Source: Clostridia bacterium
GTDB lineage: Bacteria > Bacillota > Clostridia > Oscillospirales > CAG-272
Direction: 5' to 3'
Assembly (NCBI GenBank): GCA_017395715.1
Contig: JAFQNZ010000294.1
Location: forward strand, 1 to 6,296
DNA: 6,296 nucleotides
Both the position numbers and the translations under genes were made by a program. Below are positions 1 through 6,052 of the stretch, piece by piece. Position 1 is the stretch's first letter. Each line of letters opens with the position of its first letter. Under the pieces are notes generated by a model, which had not been told where the DNA came from, made no database searches, and was given only the letters and a program-made list of their open reading frames with translations.

Positions 1-269
1 ACAAGGCAGGCGCATCTCTTGACAAGATCGTTTTGAGAAAGCAAAGCCTTGATGCGGCAAAGACGGTGGTCATTGCACTGAATGTTTACGACAAAAACGG
101 CAAGCAGGTTTACTACGCCGATGCGGCGGCAACCTCTCTTGCCTATAACTCTACCGCGGTTATGACTCTTTCTTCCGGTATCAAGCTGCCCGAAGGCGGC
201 TCTTACACCGTATCCTTCTACGATCAGGCAACAGGTGATCCGATTGCCACAACACTTACGGTAAAGTAA
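1..269 (+). CDS. C-terminal end of a probable secreted beta-rich protein (5' end outside window)
   Basis: The reading frame is open from the left edge (first full codon at base 3) to TAA at 267-269, giving 88 readable residues. No start codon with a ribosome binding site is visible; the TTG at 33 has no Shine-Dalgarno and lies in mid-frame, so this is the tail of a longer gene. The residues alternate polar and hydrophobic positions (TVVIALNVYDKNGKQVYY, then LPEGGSYTVSFYDQATG), which suggests a terminal beta-sandwich or Ig-like module such as those ending many exported Firmicute proteins. There is no cysteine, no transmembrane segment and no sorting signal in the visible part. The next gene begins 15 bases after the stop with its own Shine-Dalgarno and no terminator between, so the two are probably co-transcribed. 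I do not recognise the family, and function cannot be assigned from this fragment. Confidence 0.7.
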   Translation, partial: KAGASLDKIVLRKQSLDAAKTVVIALNVYDKNGKQVYYADAAATSLAYNSTAVMTLSSGIKLPEGGSYTVSFYDQATGDPIATTLTVK

Positions 270-284
270 AGAAAGGAGAGCAGT

Positions 285-3200
285 ATGAGAAAAAGATTAT
301 TATTACTTATCCTGACCGTGGCGCTCCTTCTCGGTAACATTTCGGGACTGTCTTTGGTGAGCTTCACTTCGGGTGCTGCTGAAAGCGGCTCGGGTGAGAC
401 GGTTTCTTATCTTGATGGCTCTGATCTTCTTTATGATATGATGGAGACCGCAACCACTTATGTGGTAGCACAGCACAAAGCGCTCGGCGGCTCGCACTAC
501 GCTTACACCGAAGGTCTTTTCGAAGAATCGACAGGGGAGGCTGCAAGCGGTATTGGTACAGAAAGCAACTTCCAGCAGGGCTCGCGCCTTGTTCTTCTGA
601 AGCTTGAAGCCGAGGGCGATAAGGTCAAGAAGACCGAAAAAGTCATCTTGAACGCTCCCGCAGGCTGCATACGCGACCCCGATGTTTCGGCAGACGGCAC
701 AAAATGTATTTTCTCTTACAAAACCAAGAGGAACGATGATTTCCATATTTATGAGATGGAACTCACTTCGGGCAACTACGAATACAGACAACTGACCTTC
801 GGCTCGGGTGTTGCCGATACCGAATGTATCTATCTTCCCAACGGCGAGATCCTCTTTAGTTCCTCAAGAGCCGTGCAGACGGTTGACTGTTGGAAGACGC
901 CTGTTTCCAACATCTACAAGATGTCGGCAGACGGCAAAAACATCATTCGCCTCGGTTATGACCAAGTACACACCACCTATCCCACTCTCACCGAAGACGG
1001 CAGAGTGATCTACACAAGATGGGACTATAACGACAGAACCCAGATGTGGATCCAGGGTCTGTTCCAAATGAATCCCGACGGAACAAACCAGACCGAGCTT
1101 TACGGTAACAACTCGAATTTTCCGACAACTCTCACCCATACAAGACAAGTTCCGGGTGAGGCGTCCTTGTATGTTTCGATCGCGACCGGTCACCACACCT
1201 ATCAGGCAGGTAAGCTTTGCCTTGTGGATGTTTCGACCAACCGCGACGGCGCAGCTTCGATCACGTTCCCCTTCAAAGACGGACAGAAAAACAGCAATGT
1301 GGATAACTACGGTCAGAGCGGCGCGATGTATCAGTATCCTTACGCTTTGAACAAAACACAGTTTCTTGTTTCTTATGCCTCGAGCGGCTGGGCTTCCGAC
1401 CGCGCCAAGACACCTTTTGGCATTTGGCTGATGGAATCGGGCACGAACAATAAGATCGAGATCATCAAGGGCGACTCCAGCTATCCTTCCGCACAGATCG
1501 TTCCCGTGAAGACGCGCGAAATGTTCGTTCGTCCCAGCATGGTGGACTATTCGAAGAACACCGGTACTTACTACATCGGCGACGTTTACGTCGGCGATGC
1601 CGTGAAGGGTGTTGAACGAGGAACGGTTAAACAGATCCGCGTGGTGGCACTTGATTACCGTGCGTATGCTGTTGGTGCAACAGTAGCTTCCGAATCGGGC
1701 TCGTCTGACCCCTACACACCCATTGCAACCGGTAACGGTTCTTGGGACGTCAAAGTGGTACTCGGTGTGGCAACCGTTTACGAAGACGGTTCTGCTATGT
1801 TCTCTGTACCCAGCGAAACACCGGTTTACTTCCAGCTTCTTGACAAAGACGGCAACATGATCCAGACCATGCGTTCTTGGTCCACGCTGATGCCGAATGA
1901 AATTTACTCCTGTGTGGGCTGCCACGAAAACAACAATACAACGCCGCCCGCATCGGCAGGCGTTACCATGGCGCTCAAAGCCGGCGTTGAAACGCTGAAG
2001 CCAGACGCATGGCAGGCAGATGAAGCAGACGAAAAGGGTTATGATCCTTACACATCGAAGATCGGATTTGACTACCTTGTGGAAGTTCAGCCGATCCTTG
2101 ATGCCAACTGCATTTCTTGCCACAACAACAAGAATGCTTCTTACAACAAGATCAGCGTTTCTGCTATGAATGAAAGCGGCGTGACGGTTACGGTTTCCGG
2201 TAAAGAAGAAAAGATCTTCGGAAGACAGGAAAACTGGGAATACAAGATTTCTGCTTCCAACAACCCCGAAGTCGGTTGGAACAATACCGGTTTTACCACC
2301 ACTTGGTCAAGCGCGAAAGCCGGATTTGGTGACAGATCGGATTCTGCACCGGTCGGCACAAATTGGAGTGGCAGCAATAACTGGCTCTTTGTCAGAAAGA
2401 CCTTTACGATCGACGATCTTTCGAAGTTTGCAGGCGCTTCCATTAAGCTTGATACCTTCTACGATGATACGGCAATCTATTATCTCAACGGTCAAACAAT
2501 CTTCTCGGATGTTTCCGACGGTCACGAATGGGTCGATGCCTTTACCACGATCATGGTAGACGGCAAGAGCAATCTTTTGAAGGAAGGGGAGAATGTTCTT
2601 GCAGTCAGTCTTAACCAGCATGCCGGCGGTCGTTATTTTGACAGCGGACTTTCCTTGATCATCCCTGACGCTACCGATCCGAATGCAGGAAAGCCTTTTT
2701 CGCTTGAGGGCGATAACATCGGCTCGCAGAGAATGTCGAGATACTTCCCGCTGTCCTACCTTGTTCTGACAGGTTCTACTCCGAATGGCGGCATACAGTG
2801 GGTTGGTACAGCAAACAACCATTACATCAAGTGGCTTTCTTCCATGTCTGCTCCCGAAATTCAGAAGGCAAACGCTTTCGGAGCTTCTGCTTCCAACCTG
2901 ATGAAGATCCTTCGTGAAGGACATCAGGGAGTGAAGCTTTCGGATACCGATCTTCGTACCATTGCCGCATGGATCGACCTTTGTGTTCCCGCATACGGCA
3001 GGTATGATGCGAACAACCATTGGGATTCGGTTGAATACAGAGAGGCTGAAGAAGAGCAGAACAAGCGTGATTATTATACGATGCTCAATGATTACGCTCG
3101 CCTGGCTCTTGCCGGCAAGCTTCCCGAAGGGAAGATCAAGGTAGAATTTACCGATAAGAGTGCCAACAAGACCTATTCGGTTGAAGAAAACGGCATTGCT

Positions 3201-3956
3201 AACCTCTATGTTCCTGTTAAGTACGGTACAGGCGACCGTGTGACGGTAACGCTTCCCGAGGGCGTGAAGTATCTTGGCTTTACGCTGACCGCGAAGATGG
3301 GCGAATCAATCGTGTACTGTCCCGACGGCACATTTACCTATGTGATTCCTTCAATCGGCAACATGGTTACCACCATCAGCAAGGGCTATGCCAACACGGC
3401 AAATGTCGTCACCGTAAGACTCTTGACCGATGCTGAACTTGCCGAAAAGCGCAATCTTGCCGAAAATGCGTACGACTATTCGAAGACGAACGCGAATATG
3501 GCAGGCCAGTTCCCGCACGCAACCGCTTCCTCTGAATGGGAAAACGCGCCCGGTGAAACGCACTTCTATGTTCGTAATGCGATCGACGGTTTTGCAAACA
3601 ACAGAGGACACGGTGGCTATCCCGTACAGTCCTGGGGCCCTGCTAACAGCGGAATCCATTGGATGGAAATTGATTTTGGCAGAGCAGTGAGGGCAGAAGA
3701 GCTTGGCATTGTGGTTCGTTGGGACAAGGGACACGATACCTGGTTCAAGAGCGCTGTGGTTCAGGTCACTTACGAAGACGGCACGACGGCAACGCAGAGC
3801 ATCAAGATCGAATTTGTTGGAACAGAGCAAGTGTTTACTTTGAATGCCGACAAGCCGATCACCAAGCTGAGACTGAAGAATCTCATTCCCGATTCTTCGG
3901 GCGGCTGGGCTGCTTTCTCTGAAGTCAGAGTTTACGGTTCTGAAGTTGTGAAATAA
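285..3956 (+). CDS. Exported diheme c protein: TolB-like propeller + hydrazine-synthase-alpha-like middle domain + F5/8 type C module
   Basis: 1223 residues. ATG 285 follows AAAGGAG (272-278) at 6 bases. Residues 1-32 form a signal peptide (MRKR, a long Leu-rich core, then a small-residue site near SGAA). Residues ~95-435 resemble a PD40/TolB propeller, with DPDVSADGTKCIFS (131), CIYLPNGEILFSSSR (181) and YPTLTEDGRVIYTRWDYND (232). Residues ~440-545 resemble the middle domain of hydrazine synthase alpha (RGTVKQIRV, SWDVKVVLG, RSWSTLMPNE), ending in heme motif CVGCH (543-547). VQPILDANCISCH (601-613) is the second heme motif. Its domain appears to resume at ~803 and close with LREGHQGVKLSDTDLRTIAAW (876-896); H880 is a candidate distal ligand. 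Residues ~645-795 resemble a galactose-binding fold (DDTAIYYLNG, GENVLAVSLNQH). A beta module (~948-1048) and an F5/8 type C-like module (~1078-1220; RNAIDG, PVQSWG, IDFG) follow. The protein probably acts outside the membrane in redox or electron transfer. Hydrazine synthesis is unlikely, and the substrate is unknown. Family assignment is from remembered motifs, not a search. Confidence 0.88.
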   Translation: MRKRLLLLILTVALLLGNISGLSLVSFTSGAAESGSGETVSYLDGSDLLYDMMETATTYVVAQHKALGGSHYAYTEGLFEESTGEAASGIGTESNFQQGSRLVLLKLEAEGDKVKKTEKVILNAPAGCIRDPDVSADGTKCIFSYKTKRNDDFHIYEMELTSGNYEYRQLTFGSGVADTECIYLPNGEILFSSSRAVQTVDCWKTPVSNIYKMSADGKNIIRLGYDQVHTTYPTLTEDGRVIYTRWDYNDRTQMWIQGLFQMNPDGTNQTELYGNNSNFPTTLTHTRQVPGEASLYVSIATGHHTYQAGKLCLVDVSTNRDGAASITFPFKDGQKNSNVDNYGQSGAMYQYPYALNKTQFLVSYASSGWASDRAKTPFGIWLMESGTNNKIEIIKGDSSYPSAQIVPVKTREMFVRPSMVDYSKNTGTYYIGDVYVGDAVKGVERGTVKQIRVVALDYRAYAVGATVASESGSSDPYTPIATGNGSWDVKVVLGVATVYEDGSAMFSVPSETPVYFQLLDKDGNMIQTMRSWSTLMPNEIYSCVGCHENNNTTPPASAGVTMALKAGVETLKPDAWQADEADEKGYDPYTSKIGFDYLVEVQPILDANCISCHNNKNASYNKISVSAMNESGVTVTVSGKEEKIFGRQENWEYKISASNNPEVGWNNTGFTTTWSSAKAGFGDRSDSAPVGTNWSGSNNWLFVRKTFTIDDLSKFAGASIKLDTFYDDTAIYYLNGQTIFSDVSDGHEWVDAFTTIMVDGKSNLLKEGENVLAVSLNQHAGGRYFDSGLSLIIPDATDPNAGKPFSLEGDNIGSQRMSRYFPLSYLVLTGSTPNGGIQWVGTANNHYIKWLSSMSAPEIQKANAFGASASNLMKILREGHQGVKLSDTDLRTIAAWIDLCVPAYGRYDANNHWDSVEYREAEEEQNKRDYYTMLNDYARLALAGKLPEGKIKVEFTDKSANKTYSVEENGIANLYVPVKYGTGDRVTVTLPEGVKYLGFTLTAKMGESIVYCPDGTFTYVIPSIGNMVTTISKGYANTANVVTVRLLTDAELAEKRNLAENAYDYSKTNANMAGQFPHATASSEWENAPGETHFYVRNAIDGFANNRGHGGYPVQSWGPANSGIHWMEIDFGRAVRAEELGIVVRWDKGHDTWFKSAVVQVTYEDGTTATQSIKIEFVGTEQVFTLNADKPITKLRLKNLIPDSSGGWAAFSEVRVYGSEVVK

Positions 3957-3970
3957 TCTATGGCATAACA

Positions 3971-4001
3971 AAACTCCCGCGCTTCTTGCGCGGGAGTTTT
4001 T
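3971..4001. terminator. Bidirectional intrinsic terminator between convergent genes
   Basis: There is a perfect 12-bp stem (3971-3982 with 3988-3999, GC-rich core CTCCCGCGC) around the 5-base loop TTCTT. It is followed on the plus strand by a run of five T (3997-4001). It starts 14 bases after the TAA of the heme protein gene. On the minus strand it lies 6 bases beyond the stop of the XRE gene and is followed by a T-rich stretch (TTTTGTT), so it can serve both convergent genes. Confidence 0.93.
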
Positions 4002-4007
4002 CATTGT

Positions 4008-4205
4008 TCATTTATCACAGCGTCCGAGCAGGTAATCAAGCGAAACATCAAAATAATCGGCGAATTTGATCAGTGTTTCATAATCGGCTTCGCGTTCGCC
4101 TGTTTCGTAGCGGCTGATGCTGTTTTGGCTCATATTCAAATCAAGTGCCAGTTTTAACTGTGAGATCTTTCGCTTTTTGCGTAGCTCTTTTAATCTGAAT
4201 TCCAT
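4008..4205 (-). CDS. Small XRE-family helix-turn-helix transcriptional regulator
   Basis: 65 residues, essentially one HTH_3/Cro-C1 DNA-binding domain and nothing more. After RLKELRKKRKIS, helix 2 is about residues 15-24 and the recognition helix lies in SQNSISRYETGE (26-37). The domain closes with the family-typical LIKFADYFDVSLDYLLGR (45-62). The ATG at 4205-4203 is preceded on the minus strand by AAGGTGG (4216-4210) at 4 bases. There is no sensor or oligomerisation domain, so any ligand response would have to come from a partner or from dimerisation of the HTH itself. It is divergent from the lipoprotein gene at 4380. The shared intergenic region carries two palindromes overlapping both promoters, which suggests an autorepressor that also controls the lipoprotein gene. 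The family call is firm; the target is inferred. Confidence 0.93.
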   Translation of the reverse strand: MEFRLKELRKKRKISQLKLALDLNMSQNSISRYETGEREADYETLIKFADYFDVSLDYLLGRCDK

Positions 4206-4233
4206 GATTCCACCTTAAATTGTGAAAAAATCC

Positions 4234-4262
4234 TTGACAATATTATACCATTATGGTATAAT
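4234..4262 (+). promoter_or_regulatory. Consensus sigma-A promoter P1 upstream of the lipoprotein gene
   Basis: TTGACA (4234-4239) and TATAAT (4257-4262) are both perfect matches with the ideal 17-base spacer, and TGG just before the -10 gives an extended -10 as well. Transcription would start near 4269 and give a leader of about 110 bases to the ATG at 4380. The whole spacer and -10 are covered by the first palindrome and the start site lies in the second, so this very strong promoter looks built to be repressed. Confidence 0.8.
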
Positions 4263-4263
4263 A
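4241..4263. promoter_or_regulatory. Operator-like palindrome O1
   Basis: This is a perfect inverted repeat with arms TATTATACCA (4241-4250) and TGGTATAATA (4254-4263) around the centre TTA. It covers the spacer and -10 of plus-strand promoter P1 and the extended -10 of the minus-strand XRE promoter. A dimeric HTH repressor bound here would shut off both. Part of the symmetry could arise simply from two opposed TATAAT boxes, but the CCA/TGG core is not needed for that and recurs in O2. Confidence 0.65.
4242..4250 (-). promoter_or_regulatory. Probable promoter of the XRE gene (extended -10)
   Basis: Read on the minus strand, the bases are TGGTATAAT: a perfect TATAAT (4247-4242) with the TGn extension. 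Transcription would start near 4235, giving a leader of about 30 bases before the ATG at 4205. The expected -35 position (4270-4265) reads ATATTT, far from consensus, but extended -10 promoters tolerate this. The element is the left arm of the first palindrome, so a protein bound there would block it. Confidence 0.6.
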
Positions 4264-4264
4264 C

Positions 4265-4287
4265 AAATATCCCAAATTGGGATATTT
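4265..4287. promoter_or_regulatory. Operator-like palindrome O2
   Basis: This is a perfect inverted repeat with 11-base arms AAATATCCCAA (4265-4275) and TTGGGATATTT (4277-4287) around a single A. Aligned with O1 it shares the half-site pattern TATnCCA-N3-TGGnATA, and the two centres (4252 and 4276) are 24 bases apart. P1 transcripts would begin inside the left arm, so a full RNA hairpin would not form from P1; this favours a protein-binding site. It also covers the -35 zone of the XRE promoter. Confidence 0.65.
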
Positions 4288-4306
4288 CAGCTGCCAAAAT
4301 ATGCGG

Positions 4307-4335
4307 TTGCAAAACAGAGAAAAATATGGTATAAT
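4307..4335 (+). promoter_or_regulatory. Second promoter P2 for the lipoprotein gene
   Basis: TTGCAA (4307-4312), a 17-base spacer and TATAAT (4330-4335) with TGG extension. Transcription would start near 4342, about 38 bases before the ATG at 4380. The 12 bases TATGGTATAATA (4325-4336) repeat exactly the right part of O1 (4252-4263), but the left palindrome arm is absent, so only a half-site is present. Confidence 0.68.
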
Positions 4336-4379
4336 AAAAAAAGCTGTTTGGTTTTTTGAATACGTAAGGAGGAAACAGA

Positions 4380-6011
4380 ATGAAAAAACTGATTGTACTG
4401 TTACTGATTATGAGTATGCTGTTCAGTATTGTGGCTTGTGATGGTACTATGGAAACAACAACCAAATCACTTGAAACGACAACAGAACCCATTGAAACAT
4501 CGACAAAGCCTGTTGAGACGTCAACAAAACCTGCTGAGACATCAACAAAACCTGTTGAGACGTCAACAAAGCCGATTGAAACATCTCAGCCTGTTGTGGT
4601 GACAACACCAAAGGCGCCAATCGTGATTGTACCGAGTACGAATCAAGATGTTGAGGGATATCCCGAACAAATCAAGAGCATCACGTCTATTGAAGATGAT
4701 AAAGTACAGTTTTTCTATGTGGAAGGCGGGCAGGGTAGCTATACTGCCGACTCTCTTTGGGTTGACATAGAAGATGTCAACAACCTCGATGCTGTAGATA
4801 TGATGGTCCTTGAGAGAAACTACCGTATTTACGAGGATCTCGGTATTACGATTGAAGCCTTTACCGATCCCACACTTGGTATTTCGGGTCTTCAGTCCTT
4901 GGCTAAGATTTATTTTGATGTTCAGGACCCGGGACTTGATGTGTACTGCGGATATCAGTATTTCGATATCAAAGTGGCTCTTACCGGCAATCTTTATAAT
5001 CTCAATACCATTGTCACTGAAGACGACAAACAGATCATTGATGTAACAAAGCCGTATTGGGCGACAAACTTTATCAACTCAATTACCTACAACGATCAGA
5101 TGTATTGGGTAACGGGCGACCTGGCGCTTCGTTATACGGGCGGTCTTTACTGCACCTTTGTGAATACGGATCTTTACGATCAATACGTTCGGGAGCAGTA
5201 TGATGGAAAGTCGATCTACGATATTGTAAACGAAAAGAGCTGGAAGATGCAAACCATGCTCGATATGGCAGGACTTGTTAACAACGGAGAACAGTACGGT
5301 ATCGTGTATGAGTATAACGATTGTTTGGATGCGTTTGCCTTTGGCAGTAAGATTGCCTTTTCCAAAACAAACGGGCATGAAGATGAATCGCTTATGACGA
5401 TCTACTTGCACCAAAATCCGGATGCTGTGAAGCTTGCGGGTTTTCTCACAACCATGATGGAAGCAGAGTATGCGCATAACGTAATGAATTCCGATTCCGA
5501 AGAAATGATGCGTTTCTTTGCAGACGGAAAAGCGCTGTTTGCGGTGAATAAGCTTTTTATGGCGAGTGAGTATCTGACCGAGATGGAAGGCTATACCATC
5601 ATTCCTCTGCCTCTTTTGAATGAATGGCAGAACGAATACGGTTCTGGCATTCACGACAGCGTTACGATTTTTGGTATTTCCAAGTTTTCTAACTGTCCGA
5701 TCGCCGCTGCCGCAACGCTTGAATTGATGTCTTACTACTCAAGTCTTTTGGTAACGCCTATGTATGTGGCATCGATTCTCGCCGGTACTGACGAAGCCTC
5801 CCATCCCGAAGCTGTGAATATGTATGCCATCCTCCGCAACAATCTGGATACTGATTTTGCTGTTGCTTGGTCTGAAAGCATCAACAACATTTCGCATGTT
5901 TACCGCACTTATGACAATGTGAGAAGGTTTTCGTCTTTTGTTAAAGTGAGTAGCCGTGCATGGCCGACTCGTCTTAAAACCTTGATTGAAGACCTTGAAA
6001 ATGCAAAATAA
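4380..6011 (+). CDS. Lipoprotein, extracellular solute-binding protein of an ABC importer type
   Basis: 543 residues. ATG 4380 follows a perfect AAGGAGG (4366-4372) at 7 bases. Residues 1-20 are a lipoprotein signal peptide (MKKLIVLLLIM...) ending in lipobox IVAC, with C20 as lipid anchor. Residues 25-70 are a Thr/Glu/Lys/Pro heptad linker that would hold the binding domain off the membrane. From about 95 on the protein resembles family 1 (sugar-type) solute-binding proteins. The clearest part is ADGKALFAVNKLF (381-393), then YTIIPLPLLNEWQNEYGS (405-422), a Val/Ile strand (DSVTIFGISK), AAAATLELMSYYSS (442-455) and VTPMYVASILAG (458-469), matching the order seen in clostridial orphan binding proteins. 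No permease or ATPase gene adjoins it, and terminators flank the locus, so it is monocistronic. The substrate cannot be read from the sequence; a carbohydrate is a guess. Regulation is probably by the divergent XRE protein. Confidence 0.85.
   Translation: MKKLIVLLLIMSMLFSIVACDGTMETTTKSLETTTEPIETSTKPVETSTKPAETSTKPVETSTKPIETSQPVVVTTPKAPIVIVPSTNQDVEGYPEQIKSITSIEDDKVQFFYVEGGQGSYTADSLWVDIEDVNNLDAVDMMVLERNYRIYEDLGITIEAFTDPTLGISGLQSLAKIYFDVQDPGLDVYCGYQYFDIKVALTGNLYNLNTIVTEDDKQIIDVTKPYWATNFINSITYNDQMYWVTGDLALRYTGGLYCTFVNTDLYDQYVREQYDGKSIYDIVNEKSWKMQTMLDMAGLVNNGEQYGIVYEYNDCLDAFAFGSKIAFSKTNGHEDESLMTIYLHQNPDAVKLAGFLTTMMEAEYAHNVMNSDSEEMMRFFADGKALFAVNKLFMASEYLTEMEGYTIIPLPLLNEWQNEYGSGIHDSVTIFGISKFSNCPIAAAATLELMSYYSSLLVTPMYVASILAGTDEASHPEAVNMYAILRNNLDTDFAVAWSESINNISHVYRTYDNVRRFSSFVKVSSRAWPTRLKTLIEDLENAK
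4452..4577 (+). repeat. In-frame 21-base tandem repeat encoding a heptad linker
   Basis: Six consecutive 21-base units encode ETTTKSL, ETTTEPI, ETSTKPV, ETSTKPA, ETSTKPV and ETSTKPI, followed by a degenerate seventh (ETSQPVV). The middle units are nearly identical in DNA, differing mostly at third positions. Unit gain or loss would keep the frame and only change the length of the spacer between lipid anchor and binding domain. Thr/Pro richness fits an extended, possibly glycosylated, wall-spanning stalk. Confidence 0.9.
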
Positions 6012-6012
6012 T

Positions 6013-6052
6013 AAACCAAACCTCCCGTGCTTGGCACGGGAGGTTTGGTTTT
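6013..6052. terminator. Bidirectional intrinsic terminator
   Basis: A perfect 18-bp stem (6013-6030 with 6034-6051) around the loop TTG, ending in TTTT (6049-6052) on the plus strand. On the minus strand the hairpin is followed by TTATTATTTT. It begins one base after the lipoprotein stop codon and its right arm touches the stop of the convergent ATPase gene (6051-6053), so it ends transcripts from both sides. Its core CTCCCGTGCTT nearly repeats that of the terminator at 3971 (CTCCCGCGCTT). Confidence 0.93.

Noticed and set aside
864..2123. A 419-codon open frame on the minus strand inside the heme protein gene.
   Set aside because: It lies entirely antisense to a gene with clear family motifs. 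Its product is rich in Cys, His and Arg with no recognisable domain, and it begins without a convincing ribosome binding site. It is explained by codon bias of the plus-strand gene.
285..3956. Naming the large gene hydrazine synthase subunit alpha (hzsA).
   Set aside because: Domain order is similar, but the candidate axial tyrosine is replaced by Asn. There are extra galactose-binding and F5/8-type modules, no partner subunit is visible, and nothing suggests an anammox organism. A family-level description is all that is supported.
3351..4004. A 217-codon minus-strand frame crossing the end of the heme protein gene.
   Set aside because: It starts inside the terminator hairpin region, is antisense to the F5/8-like module, and shows no domain or Shine-Dalgarno.
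4265..4287. Reading the second palindrome as a terminator or RNA attenuator hairpin.
   Set aside because: There is no T-tract after it, P1 transcripts would begin inside its left arm, and its spacing and half-site pattern match the neighbouring palindrome, so a protein-binding site is a better explanation.
4301..4441. A possible 46-codon plus-strand leader peptide starting at ATG 4301.
   Set aside because: There is no Shine-Dalgarno before it (CTGCCAAAAT), it runs past the true lipoprotein start in another frame, and P2 transcripts would not contain its start codon.
4190..4492. A 100-codon minus-strand frame spanning the divergent promoter region.
   Set aside because: It runs antisense over the lipoprotein signal sequence and both promoters and overlaps the XRE start. 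Its hydrophobic content comes from the reverse of AT-rich regulatory DNA.
4452..4577. Tandem repeats considered as a CRISPR or minisatellite element.
   Set aside because: The units are contiguous, have no spacers, are exact multiples of three and encode a Thr/Pro linker directly after a lipoprotein anchor.
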